From: Bacteroidia bacterium | GTDB lineage: Bacteria; Bacteroidota; Bacteroidia; JANWJV01 | Reading direction: 5' to 3' | Assembly: GCA_025451785.1 (NCBI GenBank) | Contig: JANWJV010000110.1 | Coordinates: forward strand, 1-32,765 | DNA: 32,765 nucleotides | Part shown: piece after piece, positions 23,201-30,073 of the stretch | Layout of the letters: each line of letters opens with the position of its first letter | Position numbering within the stretch: position 1 is the stretch's first letter | The notes under the pieces: generated by a model | The model's input: only the letters and a program-made list of their open reading frames with translations | What the model was told of the DNA's origin: nothing | Database searches by the model: none | Program-made: the position numbers and the translations under genes

Positions 23201-25135
23201 ACCGTAACTGACGTTAACGGTTGTACCAAAACAGCAACAGTAACCGTCACAAATACAAATGGTGGAACTGCCACTGCTACTGCTACTGCCACTGTAAGTT
23301 GCAACGGAGGAAACAACGGCTCGGCAACTGCCACCATTACAGGAGGAACAAGTCCATACACTTACAGTTGGTCAAACGGCAGCACCCAATCATCGATCAA
23401 CAATCTACAATCAACAATTTACACAGTAACGATCACCGATGCCAATGGATGTATTTCCACGCAAACTGTTAACATAACGCAGCCCTCCTCCATCAACCCT
23501 CAAACATCAAGCATCTCCGCCAATTGCAACCAAAGCAACGGTTCCGCATCGGCATCAGCCTCTGGCGGGACAGGAGCCTACACTTATAGCTGGAACAATG
23601 GCCAGGCAACAGCAACAGCAACAGGATTGAGCGCGGGATCATATACCGTAACTGTTACAGACGCCAATGGCTGTTCGACGACCGCGGCGGCGAATGTCAG
23701 CAATAGCAATGGTCCTTCCGCGGGTATTTCCGCGCAAAGCAATGTGCTGTGTAACGGAGGCAGTACAGGTTCCGCCACGGTTACTGTTACAGGAGGCACT
23801 GGTCCATACACTTACAGTTGGTCAAACGGCAGCACTCAATCATCGATCAACAATCTACAATCAACAACCTACACGGTAACGATCACCGATGCCAATGGAT
23901 GTATCACAACTCAAACGTTGTCGATCACCCAACCCGCTATCATTACTACTACTGCCACTGCTACTGCCACTAGTTGCGGGCAAAATAATGGAAGCGCCTC
24001 CATTACCGCAAGCGGAGGCACAGGAGCGTATACTTACAGTTGGAGCAACGGGACCACTCAATCATCGATCAACAATCTGCAATCTGCAGTTTATACAGTA
24101 ACCATCACCGATGCCAACGGCTGCACGAAAACTGCAACAGCAACAGTAGGCGGCAGTACGGGTGTTACGGCAAGTATTTTCTCCAGCGGTAACGTGAGCT
24201 GTAATGGTGGAAACAACGGAACAGCTAGTGCCAGCGCTTCAGGAGGCATCGGGCCCTATACGTACAGCTGGAGCAATGGCGCAACCCAATCAACGATCAA
24301 CAATATACAATCAGCAATATACACCGTTACCATCACCGATGCCAGCGGCTGTACCAGTACACAAACGATAAGTATCGCCCAACCCACGGCCATCACTGCC
24401 ACTGCTACTGCTACTGCCGCTAATTGTAATAAGAGCGATGGCTCTGCAAGTGTAAACGTAACGGGAGGCACGGGTGCTTATACTTATTCATGGAGCAATG
24501 CAACAGCAGCAGCAACAGCAACAGGATTGAGTGTTGGGTCTTATACCGTTTTGATCACTGATAATAATGGTTGTTCAAAAACAGTGTCAGTGGCAGTGGG
24601 CAGCGGCAGCGGGCCAACTGCCACTGCCACTGCCACTGCTACTACTATTCAAGCAGGACAAAGCACTACCCTCCTTGGCAGCGGCGGAAACACTTATAGC
24701 TGGAGCCCGCCCAAGGGATTGAGCTGTACCAATTGCCAGAACCCCAGCGCGAGCCCGAGTACGACAACAACGTATACACTAACCGTAACCGATGTGAACG
24801 GCTGCACAGCCACCGATAAAGTAACAGTGATCGTAGATATTCCCTGCATGCCAAGTTCAGATGTGGCTTTGCTGCCCAATGCCTTCTCGCCTAATATGGA
24901 CGGGCACAACGACCGGCTTTGCCTGCCCAATATCCCTTGCATTGAGTCCTTTATATATAAGGTATACGACCGCTGGGGAGAACTGGTGTTCGAGGCCGAT
25001 AATACGAATGTGTGCTGGGATGGTACCTTTAGAGGTAAGGAGTTGAATACCGCCGTGTTCGTTTATTTCTTCGACGCGCGCTTAACTAACGGGGAGGTGT
25101 TTAGTCAGAAGGGGAATATTAGTCTGATGAAGTAA
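20285..25135 (+). CDS. Giant SBBP/SprB-repeat surface protein with gliding-motility C-terminus (T9SS type B)
   Basis: 1616 aa from the ATG at 20285, chosen because AT-rich sequence precedes it; 20312 (MTRRTVFLVF) is an alternative. An upstream ATG at 20246 adds only 13 unlikely residues. In order: a signal peptide; an N-terminal domain of Bacteroidetes SBBP proteins (RFSENKGQ ... VYPGIDWVLYNS, about 48-270); SBBP beta-propeller repeats with WGTYYGG motifs (about 275-760); and nine SprB-type Ig modules of about 75 residues (CNGG.NGSA...GGTGPYTYSWSNG...YTVTVTDANGC, about 773-1452). A PKD-like module follows (YSWSPPKGLSC, to about 1521). The C-terminus is a CHU_C/gliding-associated domain (LLPNAFSPNMDGHNDR ... 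YKVYDRWGELVFE), the type B T9SS tail. It is probably an elongated surface adhesin. Related SprB repeats occur in the gliding adhesin of Flavobacterium; motility here is not proven. Confidence 0.93.
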   Translation: MKNVITHRPMTRRTVFLVFTLSLLPFWGSSTNASKEQVGQWISSQPVRFSENKGQLTDQAGRPVPSVFFEAQAPGMNLYITDKGLSYFFIEAGEEESESERGDHEEKMEIKWGRVDMELAGAHIQKENIVKELPSAAHFNYYYAHCPQGIMNVRQYEKITVKDVYPGIDWVLYNSSEKGFKYDFIVHSGADPSLIRMVYASALPLKMNSDGSLRIKTKQGTLTEQAPYSYVQETKEEVPCAFNAQKIDDHHTEITFPFSHSLIRPFTHSTLVIDPILYWATFLGGNFAEGVMAMDNDAAGDLYVTGYMLQASPIPTQSYGSAYFQGTFAGGNSDCFIFKFSNTGTLLWGTYYGSPGLDQANYLHVSTTGRVFITGYSDDAGFPTQNAGGSSYFQTYGSGAADAFIIEFNTAGVRQWGTFYGGNGFDLGYCIRTNAAGTIFLTGRAFSNNLPVMNPGGGAYFQGTTNGGNEAFLAEFSSARTFVWGTYYGGTWQDYGTSLCIDVAGSIYVAGYTTATNFPVLNPGGGAYFQASIGGGSYDGFIVKFSSSRVRTWSTYYGGNQDDYLNTVDADALGNVFALAHSESTNLTLVNPGGGAYYQATNGGNQDAVMLKFDNTCNLKWGTYYGGSGNEGYQYNLNINDNIEIDNCNNAYFSFATSSNNIFKQNSCIAGYYDATYNSGNYDIFITKFANTGTLLWATYFGGNGLEFREALSLDNAGSLFIGGEWTGSSINNASYPITNPGGSTYYDGTFNAGTDDCFIAKFTASPVTITLTTAATSTCGCTGSATVSATGGCTYIYSWSNGSSTATISGLCPGSYSVTVTDLTCGAGAVKTAAVTVTSTGATVNISTSNNVSCNGGSNGSATVTVAGGTGPYTYSWSPSGKTTATATGLSSGTYTVMVTDNSGCTSSKTVTISQPSQVAAAVGSGSASCGQSNGSISVTASGGTGSFTYLWSNGATTATTTGISAGTYTVTVTDVNGCTKTATVTVTNTNGGTATATATATVSCNGGNNGSATATITGGTSPYTYSWSNGSTQSSINNLQSTIYTVTITDANGCISTQTVNITQPSSINPQTSSISANCNQSNGSASASASGGTGAYTYSWNNGQATATATGLSAGSYTVTVTDANGCSTTAAANVSNSNGPSAGISAQSNVLCNGGSTGSATVTVTGGTGPYTYSWSNGSTQSSINNLQSTTYTVTITDANGCITTQTLSITQPAIITTTATATATSCGQNNGSASITASGGTGAYTYSWSNGTTQSSINNLQSAVYTVTITDANGCTKTATATVGGSTGVTASIFSSGNVSCNGGNNGTASASASGGIGPYTYSWSNGATQSTINNIQSAIYTVTITDASGCTSTQTISIAQPTAITATATATAANCNKSDGSASVNVTGGTGAYTYSWSNATAAATATGLSVGSYTVLITDNNGCSKTVSVAVGSGSGPTATATATATTIQAGQSTTLLGSGGNTYSWSPPKGLSCTNCQNPSASPSTTTTYTLTVTDVNGCTATDKVTVIVDIPCMPSSDVALLPNAFSPNMDGHNDRLCLPNIPCIESFIYKVYDRWGELVFEADNTNVCWDGTFRGKELNTAVFVYFFDARLTNGEVFSQKGNISLMK
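21051..21090 (+). repeat. Octamer microrepeat inside the giant protein gene
   Basis: Five 8-bp units of the form NNNCATTC: TTCCATTC, TCTCATTC, ACTCATTC, GCCCATTC, ACTCATTC. The period is not a multiple of three. It encodes the linker FPFSHSLIRPFTHS between the N-terminal domain and the propeller. Confidence 0.75.
22838..24640 (+). repeat. Higher-order 450-bp SprB dimer repeat
   Basis: The A-type modules begin at 22838, 23291, 23741 and 24191, spacings of 453, 450 and 450 bp. A-type modules have CNGG and PYTYSW and mostly end in QP. They alternate with B-type modules having C(G/N)(Q/K)S/N and (S/A)(F/Y)TY and ending in a TVG or TN(T/S)NG linker. Four A-B dimers are present, preceded by one divergent module at about 22601. 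Confidence 0.85.
23387..24321 (+). repeat. Four in-gene copies of a heptamer block
   Basis: Blocks at 23387-23421, 23837-23871, 24059-24093 and 24287-24321 read as consecutive 7-mers such as CAATCAT, CGATCAA, CAATCTA, CAATCAA. They encode Q-S-(S/T)-I-N-N-(L/I)-Q-S within SprB modules 4, 6, 7 and 8. The other modules have a TATATGLSAG-like segment of equal length at the same place. Confidence 0.7.
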
Positions 25136-25153
25136 GCGGTAGGCAGTAAGCTT
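25133..25153 (+). repeat. Heptamer microrepeat at the stop of the giant protein gene
   Basis: Three units, TAAGCGG, TAGGCAG and TAAGCTT, begin with the TAA stop codon itself. The remaining sequence up to 25229 shows no other feature. Confidence 0.4.
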
Positions 25154-25229
25154 CTCCAGTTATGTCGAAAGGATTTCTTTGAGCGGGGGATTTATCCTAG
25201 TTTTATTCCCCATTCAAAAACCATCCATT

Positions 25230-27863
25230 ATGATCAAGAAACTACTCCTTTTCGCTCTTTGCGCTAGCGCCACTATGCTAAGCGCACAACCCGTTATCAA
25301 CTCCTTCTCTCCTATCGCTGCTCCTATGGGCACCCAGGTGGTCATCAACGGATCGGGCTTCGACCCGGTTGCCGCGAACAATATCGTTTTCTTTGGCGGA
25401 GTGAGGGGTACAGTAAGTACCGCAACTACTACTTCCATTACGGCCATGGCACCCCTGGGAGCTACCTATTATTATGTTACTGTATATAATACGACTACCA
25501 GCCTTACCGGTTATGCTACGAGGTCATACGATCTTACCACTTCCTGCGCCGGCAGCATCACTACAGGATCACTAGGCGCGCCGGTAAGCTTCAACGTAGG
25601 CGGAGGTGGCGAGCGCACCATCGCCATCGTTGACATTGACGGCGACGGAAAACCCGATATGCTCGTGGGCAACAGGAGCGGCGCATATGTAACCGCGTTC
25701 CGCAACATAAGCACAGCCGGCACCATTACCAATGGCTCCTTTGCGGCTGGACAAAACTTCACAGTAACCGGCGGCCCTATCGCTATTGCTTATGGTGATA
25801 TGGATGGTGATGGAAAGAAAGACATTGTTACCTGCAACTATGGTTCTTCCAATGTAACCGTGCTCCGTAACACCAGCACTTCAGGCACTATTTCATTTGC
25901 CACCGAAGTAAGCTTCAGCTGCGGCAGCGGTCCGTACGGAGTATGTGTGGGCGATGTTGACGGGGACGGAAAACCGGAGGTACTCACCGGCAATTACAAC
26001 GCCGGTACCATTTCAGTATTGAAGAACAACAGCACCAGCGGCACCATCACGCTGGCGGCTACGGTTGATTTCACCGCCAACACAAATTGCCACGGCGTGA
26101 TCGCCACCGACATTGACGGCGACGGAAAAGTGGAGGCGATCGTGGCCAACCGCGGTGGCTCCAACGCATCAGTATTCAGAAACACCAGTACTACCGGCGT
26201 TATAAACGCCAGCTCCTTTGCGGCCAAAGTGGATTTCAGCACTTCGGGCGCCGAAGACCTTGTGGCCGGCGACTTTGATGGCGACGGCAAGACCGACGTG
26301 GCCGTGTACGGCAGCAGCGTTTCCGTACTGCGTAACACCAGTACTACAGGAGTGATCAACAGCGGTTCATTCGCCGCGGGTGTTAACCTTACCACCTCCG
26401 GCAGCGGCTACGGTATCGGCATCGGCGATGTGAATGGCGACGGCCGGCCCGACCTGGCAGCGATGAGCTCCAGCAATCCCCTATCGTTGTTCGAAAACCT
26501 GAGCAGCCCCGGCAATATCAGCTTTGCGACCGGGCAAACCTTTAACGCATCAAGCACAGGCTTCCATGCCGGCATCGGCGACCTTGACCTCGACGGAAAG
26601 GCCGATGTGATCTCCGCCCCCCTTAGCGGTACAACAATTTCGGTTTGGAGGAACGTGAACGGCGGCAGCAACCTGCTCATTACCAATGCTGTTTCAGGCA
26701 GCACCTGCGGCAGTAACGGCACCGCCAGCGTAACTGCCACCGGCGGTACGGGCACACTTACTTACAGCTGGAACAGCGGCTCTACCCTTTCTTCGGCCAG
26801 CGGGCTTTCTGCCGGCACCTATACCTGCACTGTTACCGATAACGGCGGCTGCAAAGTAAAAGCGGTCTTTTGGATCACCGGCCCCGCAGTACTGGGTGCT
26901 GCTGTTGCAGGAACTAATGTAAAATGCTTTGGCGGCAGCGACGGCTCCGCTTCTGTAACTGTTTCGGGCGGTGTTATCAATTATACTTATTCATGGTCTA
27001 CCGGTGGCGGATCTTCAGCAAATGCTACCGGCCTAAGCGCGGGAACATACACCTGCACTGTTACTGATGCTTGCGGTGTGACCTTAACCCGTACAGTGGC
27101 ACTCACACAACCCAGTTCCGGCGTGAACATAACCATTCTCTCTGCCGGCGATCCCGATTGTTTCGGATCTGCTACCGGCAGCATCACGGCATCAGCCAGC
27201 GGAGGAACAGGAACGCTCACCTACTCATGGAATCCAGGGGGTGCGTCTACCAATGCGATAGGTGGTCTGACAGCGGGCATCTATACATGTACCGTTACCG
27301 ACGGCATCGGCTGCAGTAAAATGGTGACCGCGGCCATTGTGCAGCCAACGCAATTGCTTAGCAGCCCCACCAATGATACCCTCCTTTGCCTTGGCAAATC
27401 GCTCCTGATCAACGCGGGCGCCAGCGGCGGCACCGCATCTTATACTTATACCTGGAATCCCGGAGGTGCTACTACTTCATCCATTACGGTATCGCCGAGT
27501 ACCAACACTACCTATACTGTAAACATCACTGACGCGAACGGATGTACACGTATTGATTCGGTGGTGGTTACCGTAGATCCCTGCGCTGGTATCAAGGAAG
27601 GTACGCTTGCCGGCGGCTTGCTTATCTATCCCAACCCTTACAATGGGAATACAGAACTTTCCTATCATCTCCTCTCCACACAAACCGTTAGCATCACGCT
27701 CTACGAATACACCGGCCGCGAAGTGGAGCGTGTTGTTTCGAAAGCACTTCAAGCGCCTGGCAAGTATAGCTACCGTTTAGCGGGCACTTCGGCAGGAGTT
27801 TATTTTGTGAAGGTGGAGTTGGGGAATGGAATGGAGATGATCAAGATAGTTCAGGTGAAATAA
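25230..27863 (+). CDS. TIG/FG-GAP/SprB modular surface protein with T9SS type A domain
   Basis: 877 aa from the ATG at 25230, which begins a signal peptide (MIKKLLLFALCASATMLSAQ). An upstream in-frame ATG at 25179 adds 17 residues and spoils the n-region. In order: a TIG/IPT Ig domain (INSFSPIAAPMGTQVVINGSGF, about 22-105); seven FG-GAP/VCBS repeats with calcium-loop-like D(I/V/M/F)(D/N)GDGK motifs (about 135-480), likely a seven-bladed integrin-type propeller; three SprB modules (about 490-705); and a PKD-like module (YTWNPGG, to about 785). It ends in a type A sorting domain (LLIYPNPYNGNTELSY ... SAGVYFVKVELGNG). The sixth and seventh repeats are DVNGDGRPD and DLDLDGKAD. A surface adhesin is likely; ligand unknown. 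It follows the giant gene by 94 bp on the same strand. Confidence 0.92.
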   Translation: MIKKLLLFALCASATMLSAQPVINSFSPIAAPMGTQVVINGSGFDPVAANNIVFFGGVRGTVSTATTTSITAMAPLGATYYYVTVYNTTTSLTGYATRSYDLTTSCAGSITTGSLGAPVSFNVGGGGERTIAIVDIDGDGKPDMLVGNRSGAYVTAFRNISTAGTITNGSFAAGQNFTVTGGPIAIAYGDMDGDGKKDIVTCNYGSSNVTVLRNTSTSGTISFATEVSFSCGSGPYGVCVGDVDGDGKPEVLTGNYNAGTISVLKNNSTSGTITLAATVDFTANTNCHGVIATDIDGDGKVEAIVANRGGSNASVFRNTSTTGVINASSFAAKVDFSTSGAEDLVAGDFDGDGKTDVAVYGSSVSVLRNTSTTGVINSGSFAAGVNLTTSGSGYGIGIGDVNGDGRPDLAAMSSSNPLSLFENLSSPGNISFATGQTFNASSTGFHAGIGDLDLDGKADVISAPLSGTTISVWRNVNGGSNLLITNAVSGSTCGSNGTASVTATGGTGTLTYSWNSGSTLSSASGLSAGTYTCTVTDNGGCKVKAVFWITGPAVLGAAVAGTNVKCFGGSDGSASVTVSGGVINYTYSWSTGGGSSANATGLSAGTYTCTVTDACGVTLTRTVALTQPSSGVNITILSAGDPDCFGSATGSITASASGGTGTLTYSWNPGGASTNAIGGLTAGIYTCTVTDGIGCSKMVTAAIVQPTQLLSSPTNDTLLCLGKSLLINAGASGGTASYTYTWNPGGATTSSITVSPSTNTTYTVNITDANGCTRIDSVVVTVDPCAGIKEGTLAGGLLIYPNPYNGNTELSYHLLSTQTVSITLYEYTGREVERVVSKALQAPGKYSYRLAGTSAGVYFVKVELGNGMEMIKIVQVK

Positions 27864-27868
27864 ACTTA

Positions 27869-27928
27869 CAGTGTGAGTGTCAGTGTGAGTATTGAGGTCT
27901 TCTCGCTTTCACACTCACACTCACACTG
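27869..27928 (+). terminator. Long hairpin of CACTCA hexamers after the FG-GAP gene
   Basis: The arm 27869-27890 (CAGTGTGAGTGTCAGTGTGAGT) and the arm 27907-27928 pair over about 20 positions with one internal mismatch. They are separated by 16 nt and followed by CTTTTTG. It starts 6 bp after the TAA, so it can serve as the terminator. The arms are themselves made of short tandem GTGTGA/CACTCA units. Confidence 0.6.
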
Positions 27929-28028
27929 CTTTTTGAAGCCCTTCGTGGGTAGTCCATTTACTAAAGGCATCGGAGGTACTGCAATTGAGGGCAGCGGTTT
28001 TGAGGATCTGTTTAGAGCTGAGGTTCAT
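27921..28028 (-). pseudogene. Truncated N-terminal fragment of an SRPBCC/AHSA1-like protein
   Basis: A 35-codon minus-strand frame reads MNLSSKQILKTAALNCSTSD then AFSKWTTHEGLQKAV and stops at TGA (27921-27923) inside the hexamer hairpin. The pattern of an initial strand followed by AF.KWTT.EGLQK is that of the start of START-superfamily (SRPBCC/AHSA1) proteins, where about 100 more residues are expected. The remainder is absent, so I read it as a gene relic cut where the hairpin repeat begins. It starts 27 bp after the stop of the RCC1 gene. The alternative is chance resemblance in a short frame. Confidence 0.45.
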
Positions 28029-28055
28029 GCAGGCGAAGATAGATTAAATGTCTTC

Positions 28056-29372
28056 CTACTGCTTCAACACCTTCTTCGTCACAATACCTGCACTGCTCCT
28101 TACCTGTACCATGTACATCCCCTTTTCCAGCATATTGGTTTCAATAGATAGCACTCCCGCTTCCTGCCTTGAATGATAGATCGCTGCACCCAGCAGGTCA
28201 TACACCACAACTTCTGATGCTTCATTAAGTTGAAGCTTTAGCTGATCGCTGAAAGGATTGGGGTATAAAGAGAATTCCTTTTCCCCTTGTTCTTCAAGGC
28301 CGGTGGTCTGGCAAAAACCTGTGGATTTTACCGGAACAGAGCTCATGGTAAGGCTGGTGCCGTTTCCTAACTGTCCTTCCACGTTGTATCCCCATGCCCA
28401 CATGCTTCCGTCACTCTTAAGAACAAGTGCGTGACGGTCGCCGGCGGCAATGACGCTTGCGCCGCTCAGTATGTTCAGGGGCGTTTTGCTATAGGTGGTG
28501 TTCCCATTGCCCAATTGCCCGCTGGTATTATAACCCCAGGTCCATACTGTACCATCGTACTTCAGCGCCATAGAGAACATCTCACCTGCCTCAATGCTTT
28601 TCACACCGCCGATCAATGTTTTTACTGGGGTGCTGCTATCGAGATTTGTTCCATTTCCCAGCTGCCCCCAGGAGTTCTCGCCCCAGGCCCAAACGCTGCT
28701 GTCGGCACGCAGCACGAGGTAGTAATCCGTACCGGCGGACATGCTAATGACGCCTTTAAGAGCAGTGTATTGATATGCCTGGCTAACAGTGTTGCCCCAC
28801 AGCCAAAGGCTGCTGTCATTCTTTAGCGCCATGGAAGCAACTCCATTGGATGCTATAGATTTTACACCGGTAAGGTTCAATACTTTCACCGGAAGGTTTC
28901 TATTGGTCTTGGTACCGTCGCCTAGCTCGCCCGAACCATTTCTTCCCCAGGCCCACACAGTGCCATCGTTCTTTAATGCGAGAAATTGGCCAAAGCCTGC
29001 GGCAATGGCCACGATGCCCGATAATGAGTTGACCTTTATAGGTAGATAACTGGAAATATTGGTGCCGTCGCCCATTTGCCCATAGGTGTTCGATCCCCAG
29101 GCCCACACGGTTCCGTCGCCTTTAAGGGCGAGGGTGGCACCGCTGGCACAGGCAACACTTACAACTCCATTGAGGTTGTTTACTGTTACAGGCTGAGCAC
29201 TGCTGGTGGTATTGCCGTTACCGAGCTGTCCATAATTATTGCGGCCCCAGGTATTGAGCGCTCCGCTGCCGCATACATAGGCTGACTGCTGGCAAGCCGA
29301 AAGCACCTGCGCGTTAGAAAGGCAAGGGAATAAAAGAATGGAAAGGAGAATGAATTGAATTCTTGTTTTCAT
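28056..29372 (-). CDS. RCC1-repeat exported propeller with T9SS type A domain
   Basis: 438 aa. The signal peptide is MKTRIQFILLSILLFPCLSNAQ. Seven RCC1-type units follow, each with a (T/A/L)WG.N..(G)QLGNG core (TWGRNNYGQLGNG, AWGSNTYGQMGDG, AWGRNGSGELGDG, LWGNTV, AWGENSWGQLGNG, TWGYNTSGQLGNG, AWGYNVEGQLGNG), so a complete seven-bladed propeller is expected; the fourth blade is degenerate. From about residue 360 it ends in a T9SS type A domain (FSLYPNPFSDQLKLQL ... LEKGMYMVQVRSS ... KKVLKQ). RCC1 units in bacteria are a generic binding scaffold, not evidence of nucleotide exchange. No good -7 box is seen upstream. Confidence 0.92.
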   Translation of the reverse strand: MKTRIQFILLSILLFPCLSNAQVLSACQQSAYVCGSGALNTWGRNNYGQLGNGNTTSSAQPVTVNNLNGVVSVACASGATLALKGDGTVWAWGSNTYGQMGDGTNISSYLPIKVNSLSGIVAIAAGFGQFLALKNDGTVWAWGRNGSGELGDGTKTNRNLPVKVLNLTGVKSIASNGVASMALKNDSSLWLWGNTVSQAYQYTALKGVISMSAGTDYYLVLRADSSVWAWGENSWGQLGNGTNLDSSTPVKTLIGGVKSIEAGEMFSMALKYDGTVWTWGYNTSGQLGNGNTTYSKTPLNILSGASVIAAGDRHALVLKSDGSMWAWGYNVEGQLGNGTSLTMSSVPVKSTGFCQTTGLEEQGEKEFSLYPNPFSDQLKLQLNEASEVVVYDLLGAAIYHSRQEAGVLSIETNMLEKGMYMVQVRSSAGIVTKKVLKQ

Positions 29373-29461
29373 GGTTCTTTAAGTTTTGTCGCCCGCCTGG
29401 CAAAGACTATACCATGAAACCAAGATCAATACTTAATAAAACCTAACACCAACCAAACCCT

Positions 29462-29469
29462 TACCTTTG
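29462..29469 (+). promoter_or_regulatory. Candidate -7 element for the small membrane protein gene
   Basis: TACCTTTG matches TAnnTTTG exactly, but no TTTG is found 19-21 bp upstream. The ATG at 29475 is only 5 bp after the box, so the transcript may be leaderless or nearly so. Confidence 0.4.
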
Positions 29470-29474
29470 CAGGC

Positions 29475-30068
29475 ATGCCCGTCATCCGAAGGCTGAACGC
29501 TGATCAGAAAGAACGGCTCCTTGAATGGAGGCAGCGGAAAACCCTGCTGGAGCAGCGCCGGAGGCGCCTGTACAACAGGAAATACCGGAGGGGCTTCATC
29601 TACCTTAGCTCACTAAGCATCCGTATCGCTTATGCCATCCTGTTCATAACGGCCCTCGCTACGCAGGACATAGGGAGCTCTTCAGTGAGTGAGGAAGTAA
29701 CAAGTACCCGAAGAAGCACAGTAGAGGAGCAGGGCCGCGGCGGCGCTTATACTGTTTCGAAACTGGTATTCAGCACTACCACACGCACCTATGTTTACAA
29801 GAACAACCGCAAAACATTGCCCCCACTGGAGGAAGGAGATACGGTAATTATCATTAAGAACATCCTGGGAAGGCCCATCTTTTTTACGAGAAGCGATTGG
29901 GGAATAGAATTTCCTTTTCCAAATGGGCTCAGCATTCACCTGATGCTTTGCATTCTCAGCATCATCTCCTTCTTCTTCAATGATGGCCTCGATATGATCG
30001 GGCGGAGAGTGGTGATAGGCGTCGCGTTCCTCGACCTGGTGCTGGCCTATAATTACTTCTTTATTTAG
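29475..30068 (+). CDS. Small membrane protein of unknown function
   Basis: 197 aa. I do not recognise a family. The first ~40 residues are strongly basic (QRKTLLEQRRRRLYNRKYRRG). A membrane segment follows at about 41-62 (FIYLSSLSIRIAYAILFITAL), then a soluble region of about 90 residues with beta character, then two closely spaced hydrophobic segments near the C-terminus (LSIHLMLCILSIISFFF and VVIGVAFLDLVLAYNYFF). By the positive-inside rule the N-terminus should be cytoplasmic and the loop outside. It is divergent from the RCC1 gene and converges on the next gene with a 5-bp gap. Confidence 0.72.
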   Translation: MPVIRRLNADQKERLLEWRQRKTLLEQRRRRLYNRKYRRGFIYLSSLSIRIAYAILFITALATQDIGSSSVSEEVTSTRRSTVEEQGRGGAYTVSKLVFSTTTRTYVYKNNRKTLPPLEEGDTVIIIKNILGRPIFFTRSDWGIEFPFPNGLSIHLMLCILSIISFFFNDGLDMIGRRVVIGVAFLDLVLAYNYFFI

Positions 30069-30073
30069 AAGGC

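Noticed and set aside
22601-24640. Repeat array considered as a CRISPR
   Set aside because: The periodicity is 225/450 bp, coding, and matches SprB Ig modules; there are no short identical repeats with unique spacers.
24397-24648. ACTGCC/ACTGCT hexamer runs considered as separate repeats
   Set aside because: They encode (Thr-Ala)n linkers in frame between SprB modules and are explained by the protein sequence.
27873-28151. A 92-codon plus-strand frame after the FG-GAP gene
   Set aside because: It begins inside the hexamer hairpin and runs into the 3' end of the RCC1 gene; the minus-strand SRPBCC-like reading explains the segment better.
28056-29372. RCC1 repeats taken as a nucleotide-exchange factor
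   Set aside because: The protein has a signal peptide and a T9SS tail, so it is extracellular; the propeller is a generic scaffold in bacteria.
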